Source: Gallibacter intestinalis (GTDB taxonomy: Bacteria; Bacillota; Clostridia; Peptostreptococcales; Anaerovoracaceae). Taken from it: a stretch of DNA of 64,000 nt. Where the stretch lies: NCBI RefSeq assembly GCF_014982745.1, contig NZ_JADCKA010000002.1, positions 1-64,000 on the forward strand, read 5' to 3'. Made by a program: the position numbers and the translations under genes. Below are positions 41,761 to 50,038 of this stretch, one piece after another. The notes under the pieces were generated by a model that was given only the letters and a program-made list of their open reading frames with translations, made no database searches and was not told where the DNA came from. Within the stretch, counting starts at the first letter, position 1. The number at the start of each line of letters is the position of its first letter.

Positions 41761-41801
41761 GAAAGCATAAGTAGGTTCTAAAATGGAGATAGGGGTGCAA
41801 T

Positions 41802-42482
41802 ATGAAAAAACTAAGGCTTATACCGCTTTTAATGATATTTACTATAGTATTACTTAGCGGATGCGGCAAAGACGATGAGGTTACACTTGGTATAGTAGGG
41901 AAAGGCGATAATATTACTGTAAATAAGCCGGAAAATATGAAATTGGTTTATAATGAGGATATTCTCGGTGAGGAACGAGATCAGCTTCCGGTCAAAAGCG
42001 ATGATTTATTTGGAGCTCATAGATTCGTAATGGATAATGACGGATCTATTGAAAAATATAAGCTTACTTTTGTAAATCTTGTTGATGGTAAATGGATTGA
42101 AAATTCTACTATTCTTGAAAAGGAACTTGTTAAAGGTGAAAATGAGTTTATCATTGAGGATATGGTGAACTCTAAGAAAGAAGCATATGTTTCTATAGAA
42201 AATGAAGTGTTCGGTCCTGTTAATTTTACAAATGTATACGAAAAAAGCGATTCTAATATAGATACTTTAAATACTTTTTTCACCAATACTTGCGATATGA
42301 AAAAGGGTGAGACATCAGTTGTCGCTTGTTGGATTCCAAATGATGAAGGAAGCCTTGAGAAGAGCGTTGAAGTATTTGGCTCGGCTAAATTTACCAGTGA
42401 ACCGGACATATTGTATGATAATCCAGAAAAAACAACTGAAGTTTTTGAAAGATGTTCAATGATATGTATCACTTTTGAATAA
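41802..42482 (+). CDS. Lipoprotein of unknown function
   Basis: I do not recognise this 226-residue protein. It has a signal peptide ending in the lipobox LLSGC (Cys21), so it should be anchored outside the membrane. The mature part looks beta-rich and acidic, with no enzyme motif. It has its own promoter, a GGAGATAGGGG ribosome-binding region and a following hairpin, so it appears monocistronic between the isc operon and alaS. Confidence 0.75.
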   Translation: MKKLRLIPLLMIFTIVLLSGCGKDDEVTLGIVGKGDNITVNKPENMKLVYNEDILGEERDQLPVKSDDLFGAHRFVMDNDGSIEKYKLTFVNLVDGKWIENSTILEKELVKGENEFIIEDMVNSKKEAYVSIENEVFGPVNFTNVYEKSDSNIDTLNTFFTNTCDMKKGETSVVACWIPNDEGSLEKSVEVFGSAKFTSEPDILYDNPEKTTEVFERCSMICITFE

Positions 42483-42502
42483 TTTTCGCAAACTTATAAA
42501 AT

Positions 42503-42534
42503 ACCTCGTGATATTTATTGCGAGGTTATTTTTT
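42503..42534 (+). terminator. Terminator after the lipoprotein gene
   Basis: ACCTCG (42503-42508) pairs with CGAGGT (42521-42526) over a 12-base loop. TATTTTTT follows. The stem is short but well placed. Confidence 0.6.
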
Positions 42535-42586
42535 ACATATATTTTATGACGAAATCCATAGAAATATACACTTTTTAAGCGTTTCA

Positions 42587-42595
42587 TGATATAAT
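42587..42595 (+). promoter_or_regulatory. alaS promoter (extended -10)
   Basis: TGA-TATAAT at 42587-42595 is an extended -10 about 32 bases before the alaS start. No good -35 is visible. The short leader leaves no room for a T-box riboswitch. Confidence 0.5.
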
Positions 42596-42627
42596 TTTTA
42601 GTAATTGTTGAACTGGAGGAAAAATTT

Positions 42628-45246
42628 ATGGAAAAACTAGGATTGAATGAAATAAGAAAAAAGTTTCTGGATTTCTACGGGACAAAAGAGCATTACACTA
42701 GAGGTTCTTTTTCGCTGATTCCGCATAATGATAAAAGTCTACTTATAATCAATTCCGGAATGGCACCACTTAAGCCGTTCTTTTCCGGACTTGAAACACC
42801 TCCTGCACCGAGAATGGCAACATGTCAGAAGTGTATTCGTACTGATGACATTGAAAATGTTGGCCTTACTGCCAGACATGGTACTTTCTTTGAAATGCTC
42901 GGTTCTTTCTCATTTGGAGACTACTTCAAAGAGGAGTCTATTACATGGGGATGGGAATTTATAACTGAAGTTATGAAGATGCCTGAGGATAAGCTTTGGG
43001 CAACTGTATTTTTAGATGACGATGAAGCCTTTGACATATGGAAAAACAAGATAGGTATGCCTGAGGAAAAGATTGTTCGTCTTGGTAAAGATGATAACTT
43101 CTGGGAAATTGGTACAGGTCCATGCGGACCATGTTCTGAAATCTACTTTGATAGAGGAGAAGAATACGGTTGCGGAAGCCCTGACTGTAAGCCGGGCTGT
43201 GACTGTGATAGATACATCGAATTTTGGAACCATGTATTTACTCAGTTCTCGAAGCAGGATGACGGTTCATATGAAAATTTGGCTCATCCTAATATCGATA
43301 CGGGTATGGGTCTTGAGAGAATGGCTTGTATCATGCAGGGCGTTGACAGTATCTTTGATGTGGATACTATCAGAATGGTTCTGGAAGAGGTATGTAAAAT
43401 TGCAGGTGTTGAATATGCGGACGGTGCAAAACCAACTGATGTTTCCGTAAGAATAATTACGGACCATGTAAGATCTGCAACCTTCATGATTGGTGACACT
43501 ATTATGCCATCCAATGAAGGTAGAGGCTATGTTCTTAGAAGACTCATAAGAAGAGCTGTAAGACATGGCAGAAAGCTTGGAATTGAAGGTAAATTCCTTT
43601 CTGAGGTTGCCGATAAGGTGATAGAATCTTCAAAGGAAGGATATCCTGAGCTTGAAGAACAGCGTGTCTTCATAAAGAAGATTATTCAGCAGGAAGAAGA
43701 TAGATTCTCCAAAACTTTAAATCAGGGACTTGCAATTATTAATGAATATATGGATGAAATGGAAAAGTCAGGAGAAACTGTTTTAAGCGGAGAAAAAGCC
43801 TTCAAGCTTCACGATACTTATGGTTTCCCTCTGGAAATTACTGAAGAAATTCTTGCAGAAAGAGGATATACTGCAGATAGAGATGACTTTGATATATATA
43901 TGACTAGACAGAAGGAACTGGGAAAATCCGATGCTGCAAAGAGTGATGAAGCTTGGAAGGAAAGTGAAATCGATTATCTCTTTGACGGAGAAACCTTATT
44001 TACAGGATATGAAAAGGCTGAGGATGAAGGTAATGTCGTTTCATTGTTCTCAGATGATAAGGAACTGGATGTTCTTACTGCCGGTGAAAGCGGAAATGTA
44101 ATACTTGACAGAACTCCGTTCTATGCAAAAGGCGGCGGACAGGCGAGCGATAAAGGTATCATTGAAGGCAGCGGCTTTAAGGCTGAAGTGACGGATGTAT
44201 TTAAGAGAAAGGGTACATACGCTCATAAAATCACCGTTTTAGAAGGTGAAATTAAGAAAAATGACAGCGCAAAAGCTAAGGTTGATCAGGTAACAAGAAA
44301 CAACAGCGCTAGAAACCATACTTGCACACATATTCTTCATCAGGCCCTCAGAGATGTACTTGGAGAACATGTTCATCAGGCAGGTTCTGCTGTCGATAGT
44401 AAGCTTTTAAGATTTGACTTCGCTCATTTTGAAGCTATGACTACAGAACAGATACATATGGTTCAGGATATAGTGAACGAAAAGATTAATAGTTTCCTTC
44501 CTGTATCATGTGTGGAAATGCCTATCAGAGATGCACAAAACAGCGGTGCATTAGGTCTCTTTGAAGATAAATACGGAGACATGGTAAGAGTAGTATCCGT
44601 AGGAGATTTCAGTAAGGAATTGTGTGGCGGTATTCATGTTTCAAATTCCGGTCAGATAGGCCCATTTAAGATAATAAGTGAAAGCGGAATTGCTGCCGGA
44701 GTAAGAAGAATTGAAGCTGTAACAGGTGCAGGACTTCTTGAACTGCTTAATTCCAAGGAAAGCACAATAAACGAAGCTGCTGCTATGCTTAAGAGTAAGC
44801 CAAATCTACTTACTGAAAAACTTAATGGATTTATTAAAGAAAACGAAGAACTTAGAAGTGAACTCGAATCCCTTAAAAAGCAGCATATGAATGAGGCTGC
44901 AGCAGATATAATCAATGAAAAAATAAACGTTAACGGAATAGATTTGCTGACTCATATCTTTGAGGATATGGATATGGATGACCTGAGAAATATCGCTGAT
45001 GATCTTAGAGCCAAGAATGATAATATTGCCATAGTATTTGCTGCGGTAAACGGTCCTAAGGTTACTCTGATGGTTGCACTTTCCAAGGATCTTGTTGCAA
45101 AGGGATATCATGCAGGAAATATGATTAAAGAAATTGCTAAGGCTGCAGGTGGTGGCGGCGGCGGAAAAGCAGATATGGCTCAGGCCGGTGCCAAGGATAA
45201 AAACAAGCTTCCTGATGCCTTCAAAGTGGCAGAATCACTGTTGTAA
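42628..45246 (+). CDS. alaS: Alanyl-tRNA synthetase
   Basis: The enzyme charges tRNA-Ala and edits mischarged Ser/Gly. The 872-residue protein has the class II catalytic core (about 1-240; HNDKSLLIINSGMAPLKPFF and TGMGLERMACI), the tRNA-recognition region, the editing domain (HxxxH in NHTCTHILH near residue 565 and CGGIH near residue 668), and a C-Ala domain ending in a Gly-rich GGGGGGKADMAQAG stretch. A Cys/Gly-rich insertion near residues 178-194 (CGSPDCKPGCDCD) could bind zinc. GGAGG precedes the ATG. ireB follows. Confidence 0.97.
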   Translation: MEKLGLNEIRKKFLDFYGTKEHYTRGSFSLIPHNDKSLLIINSGMAPLKPFFSGLETPPAPRMATCQKCIRTDDIENVGLTARHGTFFEMLGSFSFGDYFKEESITWGWEFITEVMKMPEDKLWATVFLDDDEAFDIWKNKIGMPEEKIVRLGKDDNFWEIGTGPCGPCSEIYFDRGEEYGCGSPDCKPGCDCDRYIEFWNHVFTQFSKQDDGSYENLAHPNIDTGMGLERMACIMQGVDSIFDVDTIRMVLEEVCKIAGVEYADGAKPTDVSVRIITDHVRSATFMIGDTIMPSNEGRGYVLRRLIRRAVRHGRKLGIEGKFLSEVADKVIESSKEGYPELEEQRVFIKKIIQQEEDRFSKTLNQGLAIINEYMDEMEKSGETVLSGEKAFKLHDTYGFPLEITEEILAERGYTADRDDFDIYMTRQKELGKSDAAKSDEAWKESEIDYLFDGETLFTGYEKAEDEGNVVSLFSDDKELDVLTAGESGNVILDRTPFYAKGGGQASDKGIIEGSGFKAEVTDVFKRKGTYAHKITVLEGEIKKNDSAKAKVDQVTRNNSARNHTCTHILHQALRDVLGEHVHQAGSAVDSKLLRFDFAHFEAMTTEQIHMVQDIVNEKINSFLPVSCVEMPIRDAQNSGALGLFEDKYGDMVRVVSVGDFSKELCGGIHVSNSGQIGPFKIISESGIAAGVRRIEAVTGAGLLELLNSKESTINEAAAMLKSKPNLLTEKLNGFIKENEELRSELESLKKQHMNEAAADIINEKINVNGIDLLTHIFEDMDMDDLRNIADDLRAKNDNIAIVFAAVNGPKVTLMVALSKDLVAKGYHAGNMIKEIAKAAGGGGGGKADMAQAGAKDKNKLPDAFKVAESLL

Positions 45247-45297
45247 TTATCCTGTGCGTATTATATAATTACTTATGCGAAAAGGAGGGAATACCCA

Positions 45298-45549
45298 ATG
45301 GATAATAAAAACACTATTATGTTCAGCAATCAGGTGCCTTCGGAGCAGAAGACACCAAAAGAAATCCTCACACTTGTATATGAGGCTCTTGAAGAAAGAG
45401 GATATAACCCTGTGGATCAGATAGTCGGATTTATACTGTCCGGTGACCCTTCATATATTACCAGCCATAATAAGGCCAGAAGCCTTATAAGACAGATTGA
45501 TCGCGATGATCTTGTAGAGGAACTGGTAAGAAGCTATCTCAGTAAATAG
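45298..45549 (+). CDS. ireB: IreB family regulatory phosphoprotein
   Basis: The 83-residue protein (formerly DUF965, YrzL) has the family core [30 protein letters not shown]. In Enterococcus IreB is a substrate of the Ser/Thr kinase IreK and affects cell-envelope stress. The Thr-rich N-terminus (KNTIMFSN) is the part phosphorylated in the family. It follows alaS as in most Firmicutes, and a terminator ends the unit. Confidence 0.93.
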   Translation: MDNKNTIMFSNQVPSEQKTPKEILTLVYEALEERGYNPVDQIVGFILSGDPSYITSHNKARSLIRQIDRDDLVEELVRSYLSK

Positions 45550-45565
45550 TTTAATCGAATAGTCA

Positions 45566-45592
45566 AAACGGGCCTGAAATGGTCCGTTTTTT
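45566..45592 (+). terminator. Terminator between ireB and ruvX
   Basis: AAACGGGCC (45566-45574) pairs with GGTCCGTTT (45581-45589), nine pairs with one G-U, followed by TTT. A TATAAT at 45600-45605 just downstream may restart transcription for ruvX. Confidence 0.7.
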
Positions 45593-45634
45593 CTAAGGGT
45601 ATAATTTATAATAAATTGAGAAGGGAAAAACATT

Positions 45635-46060
45635 ATGAGAAAAATTGCCCTTGATGTGGGAGATGTGAGAATAGGCGTTGCTGTTTCAGATCCTTTGGGA
45701 ATAACAGCTCAAGGCCTTACTGTAATAGAACGAGTGGGTATTCGTAAGGATTGTGATATAATCATGGACCTTATTAAGGAATATGAATGTGATGCGGTAG
45801 TAATTGGCTTAAATAAACGTCTAGATGGAAGCGACACCCCTCAGACTGAAAAGGTATATGAATTTAAAAGAATGCTGGAAAACAAGATGAGAAGCTCAAA
45901 AATGGGCCATATTCCAATTGTTTTTCAGGATGAAAGACTTTCAACTACGGAAGCGGAAAAAATTTTAATTGAAGCTGATGTAAGCAGAAAGGATCGTAAA
46001 AAGGTAATTGATAAACAGGCAGCTGTTATAATACTACAAAGATACCTTGACAGCATATAA
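45635..46060 (+). CDS. ruvX: RuvX/YqgF family nuclease (pre-16S rRNA processing)
   Basis: The 141-residue protein has an RNase H-like fold with DVGDVRIGVAVSDPLGITAQGL at the N-terminus, VVIGLNKRLDGSD near residue 55, and FQDERLSTTEAE near residue 103. YqgF proteins mature the 5' end of 16S rRNA. The gene follows alaS-ireB in Firmicutes. Length is normal. Confidence 0.93.
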   Translation: MRKIALDVGDVRIGVAVSDPLGITAQGLTVIERVGIRKDCDIIMDLIKEYECDAVVIGLNKRLDGSDTPQTEKVYEFKRMLENKMRSSKMGHIPIVFQDERLSTTEAEKILIEADVSRKDRKKVIDKQAAVIILQRYLDSI

Positions 46061-46072
46061 CGGAGGTAATTT

Positions 46073-46585
46073 ATGGTTTCTTATGGGAAACAGGAAATAT
46101 ACAGATTACTATCTGAAAAGGGAGTATGGCACGAAATTACGGAACATAAAGCAGTATACAATATGGATGAAGTGGCGGATATAGAATTGCCATATCCTAA
46201 AGCTGAATGCAAAAATTTGTTTGTACGAGATAAAAAGAAAAGGGAATACTACTTGATTTCCGTTAAGGGGGATAAAAGGGTAAATCTGAAGAAGTTCAGA
46301 GAAAAATATAATACTAAACCTCTTGGATTTGCTTCTGAAGATGATTTAATGAATATTTTAGGTCTTATTCCTGGGGCAGTTACTCCGTTGGGGCTTTTAA
46401 ACGATACAGATGGCAAAGTCATTTTATATTTGGACCAAGACTTTTTTAAAGGAGAACATCTTATTGGAGTTCATCCCAATGACAACACTGCAACTGTTTG
46501 GATGAAGACTGATGATTTAACAGATATTATTCGCACCCATGGTAACAATGTTGTAATTACAGATTTAGCGGATTTGTATGAATAA
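46073..46585 (+). CDS. YbaK/ProXp-type aminoacyl-tRNA deacylase
   Basis: The 170-residue protein belongs to the free-standing trans-editing family that clears mischarged tRNA-Pro. Visible motifs are EHKAVYNMDEVADIELP, CKNLFVRDKKKREYYL, KPLGFASEDDLMNILGLIPGAVTPLGLLND and GVHPNDNTATVW. The pattern fits ProXp-ala (PrdX-like), which hydrolyses Ala-tRNA-Pro. It sits near alaS, an interesting but unproven link. It begins 12 bases after ruvX and overlaps the transporter gene by 8 bases. Confidence 0.88.
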   Translation: MVSYGKQEIYRLLSEKGVWHEITEHKAVYNMDEVADIELPYPKAECKNLFVRDKKKREYYLISVKGDKRVNLKKFREKYNTKPLGFASEDDLMNILGLIPGAVTPLGLLNDTDGKVILYLDQDFFKGEHLIGVHPNDNTATVWMKTDDLTDIIRTHGNNVVITDLADLYE

Positions 46586-47786
46586 AAGTGATAATTGGAA
46601 AAGAAAATTTTATATAGTTGCTGCAGGTCAAGCTATCTCTATGCTAGGCAGCTCAGGTGTTCAGTTTGCTTTGATATGGTGGCTTGCAGAAAAGACTGCA
46701 TCACCGCTCATTATGGGATTGTCAGGCTTTGTTGCGTTTTTACCAATGGCGATTTTAAGTCCCTTTGCAGGAGTTGCCGCAGATAGATATAACAGAAAAT
46801 TTATATCCATTATGTCTGATATGACAATGGGTATAATAGCAATGGTTTTTGCTGTTTTGCTGTTATTTATGGAACTTCCTGTATGGGCGGTTATATTTAT
46901 GTTAGGAGCAAGGGGAGCAGGAACGGCTTTTCAGCAGCCTGCGATACAATCCATAATACCGCAGCTGGTGCCGAAGGAATATCTTGTTAAGACAAACGGA
47001 TTTATGCAGCTTTTAAACTCAGGATCATTTCTCATAGGACCTGTAATCGGAGCCGCTTTATATGCGGCATTTCCAATGTCAGTCGTTTTGCTCAGCGATG
47101 TAATAGGCGCAGCTTTGGCAAGTATTGCACTTGCAGTAGTAAAAATACCAAAACTAGAAAGGAAGATTGAGGAACAACACTTTATAGAAGAACTGAAGGT
47201 CGGCTTTCACGTTTTTTTAGAGGATAAAAAACTGTTTTATATAGTAATGGCCCAAGCATTATGTATGTTCTTTATCGGTCCTATGGCTGCATTTTACCCT
47301 TTAATGACAAGTGATTACTTTAATCTTTCCGCCTGGTACGGCAGTGCAGTTGAATTTGCCTATGCCTTTGGAATGATTATTATTTCGCTGATGTTTGCCA
47401 CAGCTTTAAAAATTAAACATAAAATAAGAACTTCGTTTACAGCTTTAATAATTTTAGCATTTGTTTCCATATTATGTGGCATTATACCTCCAACTATTAC
47501 GGGATGGTGTTTGTTCGCTGTTTTATGTGTTTTACTCGGTGCCATGGAAAATGTTCATATGATTCCGTTGACTGCCTATATACAGGAAACAGTTGTACCG
47601 GAAAAAATGGGAAGGGTGTTTTCAGCAATGACTTTGGTATCTTCTGTAACTATGCCATTAGGTCTACTTATTGGAAGTCCTATTGCTGAAAAGACAGGAA
47701 TTGCAATATGGTTTCTGATTTCAGGAATTTGTATGTTGGTGTTAATAGGGATCGTGCTTGTATTGTATATAAAATCAACAAAATAA
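46578..47786 (+). CDS. MFS transporter
   Basis: The 402-residue protein has about twelve hydrophobic segments and the MFS loop motif GVAADRYNRKFISIMSD near residue 65. It resembles the enterobactin-exporter/macrolide-efflux-like branch (GARGAGTAFQQPAIQSIIPQLVP). Its substrate cannot be inferred. The start overlaps the deacylase gene by 8 bases; a strong terminator follows. Confidence 0.88.
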   Translation: MNKSDNWKRKFYIVAAGQAISMLGSSGVQFALIWWLAEKTASPLIMGLSGFVAFLPMAILSPFAGVAADRYNRKFISIMSDMTMGIIAMVFAVLLLFMELPVWAVIFMLGARGAGTAFQQPAIQSIIPQLVPKEYLVKTNGFMQLLNSGSFLIGPVIGAALYAAFPMSVVLLSDVIGAALASIALAVVKIPKLERKIEEQHFIEELKVGFHVFLEDKKLFYIVMAQALCMFFIGPMAAFYPLMTSDYFNLSAWYGSAVEFAYAFGMIIISLMFATALKIKHKIRTSFTALIILAFVSILCGIIPPTITGWCLFAVLCVLLGAMENVHMIPLTAYIQETVVPEKMGRVFSAMTLVSSVTMPLGLLIGSPIAEKTGIAIWFLISGICMLVLIGIVLVLYIKSTK

Positions 47787-47806
47787 TTACGTATAAAAGC
47801 TAATAA

Positions 47807-47838
47807 AAAAGCGACTGTTCTGCACGACAGTCGCTTTT
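47807..47838 (+). terminator. Intrinsic terminator after the MFS gene
   Basis: AAAAGCGACTGT (47807-47818) pairs perfectly with ACAGTCGCTTTT (47827-47838), a 12-bp stem with an 8-base loop, and T residues in the foot. Confidence 0.85.
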
Positions 47839-47955
47839 GATTTTAATGAGTTGTTATAGAGAGGTTATTTCTTATTACGATTTTATTATAAGTTATATAT
47901 GTGACATTGGTATGACTTAATTATATCAAAACTGTCACTTTCGCACCTTAACATA

Positions 47956-48028
47956 CGAACAAATGTTTACAAAGTTCTTGACTACGAACAAATATTCTGA
48001 TACTATATAGGAAAAGAACAAATGTTTG
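47956..48028 (+). promoter_or_regulatory. SOS promoter with three LexA boxes
   Basis: The promoter is TTGACT (47978-47983), 17 bases, TACTAT (48001-48006). Three near-identical LexA boxes flank and fill it: CGAACAAATGTTTA (47956-47969) before the -35, CGAACAAATATTCT (47985-47998) in the spacer, and AGAACAAATGTTTG (48015-48028) at the start site. All match CGAAC-N4-GTTYG closely. The density predicts very tight LexA repression. Confidence 0.88.
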
Positions 48029-48047
48029 AAAAGAGGAGGGAACAGAA

Positions 48048-48353
48048 GTGAACAGGCGAATGGTTATAAAATCAAAATTCAGATTTACTGTTTTTCTTAT
48101 AATCCTTATGGTTGCAGCTGTGACTATGTTAAATACAGTTTTAGGTTTTAATATATCCAATGGTAATACAGAAAAAAATTATATTCAGGTCGAGATTTCA
48201 TCCGGTGATACATTATGGGATATTGCTAGTACATATGCCGGTGATGAAGTTGATACTAGAGATGCCATTCATCAAATTTGTACTATAAACGATATTAATG
48301 CTGGTGATCTGGTTGATGGTATGATAATCGATGTACCAGAGGATTTTAACTAA
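48048..48353 (+). CDS. yneA: YneA-like SOS-induced cell division inhibitor (LysM protein)
   Basis: YneA delays division during DNA damage. The 101-residue protein has a short basic tail, one membrane segment (about 14-34) and a C-terminal LysM-like domain (VEISSGDTLWDIASTYAG and GDLVDGMIIDVP), the same size and layout as Bacillus YneA. It starts with GTG 48048, eight bases after AGGAGG; the ATG four codons later is too far. The three-box LexA promoter strongly supports the assignment. Unlike in Bacillus, lexA is not adjacent. Confidence 0.85.
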   Translation: MNRRMVIKSKFRFTVFLIILMVAAVTMLNTVLGFNISNGNTEKNYIQVEISSGDTLWDIASTYAGDEVDTRDAIHQICTINDINAGDLVDGMIIDVPEDFN

Positions 48354-48482
48354 TCTTTGTTAAAATTAAAAGGTAAGCCAGTATGACTAAAGATAAAAAA
48401 ATCCCTTAGAAGTCAATTTTAAAGGTCGAATTTTAAAGGGGAATAAGCAAATTCAGATATCCATTTATATAATCCATCAAAG

Positions 48483-48535
48483 CACAGATATCAACGGGTG
48501 ATAGACATCCGGATAAAAGATATCTGTGTTTTTGA
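48483..48535 (+). terminator. Terminator downstream of yneA
   Basis: CACAGATATC (48483-48492) pairs with GATATCTGTG (48519-48528). An inner hairpin CGGGTG/CATCCG lies between them, and a run of five T follows the outer stem. Confidence 0.65.
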
Positions 48536-48576
48536 TTGTTTTTACGGATTTTTTACTGGAATTTTTAATTATAATA

Positions 48577-48650
48577 ATAACTATTCCCAAAATTATGATT
48601 TTAGGAATAGTTATATCAAAGGGAGTTTCGTATCAATCACGACTCCCTTT
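48577..48650. terminator. Two hairpins at the end of the minus-strand ASKHA operon
   Basis: ATAACTATTCC (48577-48587) pairs with GGAATAGTTAT (48604-48614), with an inner AAAAT/ATTTT helix. AAAGGGAGT (48618-48626) pairs with ACTCCCTTT (48642-48650) and is followed on the + strand by TTATTCTTTTT. The second lies 25 bases beyond the ASKHA stop and may terminate that operon, but its minus-strand T-run is poor. Confidence 0.5.
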
Positions 48651-48674
48651 TATTCTTTTTAGAAATCATCTTAA

Positions 48675-50030
48675 TTAAAACTCCAATGAGTTCATAAATT
48701 CATCCTGAAATCCGGTTAAAGTATTAAGCTCAATGCGTGTGACTTCTTTGGAAATTTCTTCGCAATATCTTTTTTCTTTTTCGCTCATTAATACCATTGA
48801 TGCGCCGGCAAGAGCTGAATTGCCTACTAAAGTTATTTTATCCGCCGAAATATCCGGAAGTATTCCAATTCCCAAAAGGGTTTCAACAGGCGTATTCATG
48901 CCAAAGCCTCCTGCTAAAAACAGTTTGTCGATATCCTTTGGACATAGCTCTGTTTCTTTAAGAAGCAGATTTATACCTGCTTTTATGGCTCCTTTAGCCA
49001 GCTGCAGCTCTCGTATATCCTTTTGAGTTATTACAATGTCCTTTTCCCCTTTTTCACCGTATACAAGAACAAATCTATCGTCTAGAATCCTTTCTTTAAT
49101 AGTCGAAAACGGATGAATACGAGTATACATTTCGTATGGCAAAAGTCTACCGTCTTTATCGATTATACCCATTTTAAGCATTTCGCATATTGCCGACATA
49201 ATTCCCGAACCGCATATACCAGAAGGCTTTGTATCACCAATGACATTGTATTTTATGTCATCATCAGAAAATGAAAAGCTTTCAATAGCACCAGCAGTTC
49301 CTGTCATACCGCATTCGATATTTGCACCTTCAAAGGCTGGACCAGCCGCAGTGGAAAAACCGTACAGCTTATCCCCTGCTTTTATAACGATTTCACCGTT
49401 AGTTCCTATATCAAGAAGTATGGCATTGCCAAGAAATTCAGCTATTCTGGTGCTTATAATGCCTGCTGAAATATCTCCACCTATGTGTCCGCCTATATTG
49501 GGAAGTAAATAGCCATCAATATTGTAATCATCAAATTTACTGTTTACCACCATTCCGTCAATGTGGTCAGGAGTAAATGGATATGCAGCTATACCATCCA
49601 CAGGCATTCCGGCAAATAAAAGCATCATTGTTGTATTACCGCAAAAAGTAGTGCTGATTATCTGCTTTAAATCGATATTAGCATCTTTACTGAGCTCGAA
49701 CATAAGGGATCTTATGGTCATTCTTAAAGGATGCTGCAGTTCGTAGATTTTTTCGTGACTGCCTATGCAATAGGAAATTCTAGATATTACATCAGCTCCA
49801 AATTGTTTTTGTGGGTTAGTTGCGCCCTTCTGAGCAATTAGCTCGCCGGTTTCAAGGGACCACAAGGAGCCTACGACGGTTGTTGTTCCAATATCGAAGG
49901 CTATTCCGTATCCTCCCTTTCTAACATCATTTTTGAAATCTTCAGGGAGAGTAACTTCCTTTAATATTTTATCCTGGTGAATATTGCGGCATCTTCCGCA
50001 TTCACTGCAATTACCGGTACACTTGAACAT
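48675..50030 (-). CDS. ASKHA-domain corrinoid-protein reactivator (RACo-like, DUF4445)
   Basis: Such ATPases drive reductive reactivation of cob(II)alamin-dependent methyltransferases. The roughly 451-residue protein has an ASKHA core: phosphate-1 loop AFDIGTTTVVGSLW near residue 50, NAILLDIGTNGEIV near residue 205, and ICGSGIMSAICEML near residue 280. In place of the 2Fe-2S ferredoxin domain of RACo it has a short N-terminal cluster C4-x3-C8-x2-C11-x2-C14. The start was placed at ATG 50030; a TTG at 50060 would overlap the upstream gene. The partner upstream resembles the MetH activation domain. Confidence 0.85.
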   Translation of the reverse strand: MFKCTGNCSECGRCRNIHQDKILKEVTLPEDFKNDVRKGGYGIAFDIGTTTVVGSLWSLETGELIAQKGATNPQKQFGADVISRISYCIGSHEKIYELQHPLRMTIRSLMFELSKDANIDLKQIISTTFCGNTTMMLLFAGMPVDGIAAYPFTPDHIDGMVVNSKFDDYNIDGYLLPNIGGHIGGDISAGIISTRIAEFLGNAILLDIGTNGEIVIKAGDKLYGFSTAAGPAFEGANIECGMTGTAGAIESFSFSDDDIKYNVIGDTKPSGICGSGIMSAICEMLKMGIIDKDGRLLPYEMYTRIHPFSTIKERILDDRFVLVYGEKGEKDIVITQKDIRELQLAKGAIKAGINLLLKETELCPKDIDKLFLAGGFGMNTPVETLLGIGILPDISADKITLVGNSALAGASMVLMSEKEKRYCEEISKEVTRIELNTLTGFQDEFMNSLEF

Positions 50031-50038
50031 TTGTTCTG

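Larger units (their letters stand above)
48354..48674. other. 320-base convergent intergenic region with repeats and hairpins
   Basis: No gene is seen. The region holds a tandem 11-base direct repeat AATTTTAAAGG (48415-48425 and 48429-48439), a branched terminator (48483-48533), and two further hairpins (48577-48614 and 48618-48650). It separates the + strand yneA-like gene from the - strand ASKHA gene. It could simply hold terminators for both sides or contain a small RNA. Confidence 0.6.

Noticed and set aside
42483-42627. T-box riboswitch upstream of alaS
   Set aside because: The space between the preceding terminator and the alaS start is only about 90 bases, and no T-box motif or specifier hairpin is present.
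47956-48028. Three GAACAAAT repeats as a CRISPR-like or iteron array
   Set aside because: The repeats are 14-base LexA boxes with a clear promoter between them, spacing is irregular, and no Cas or replication gene is near.
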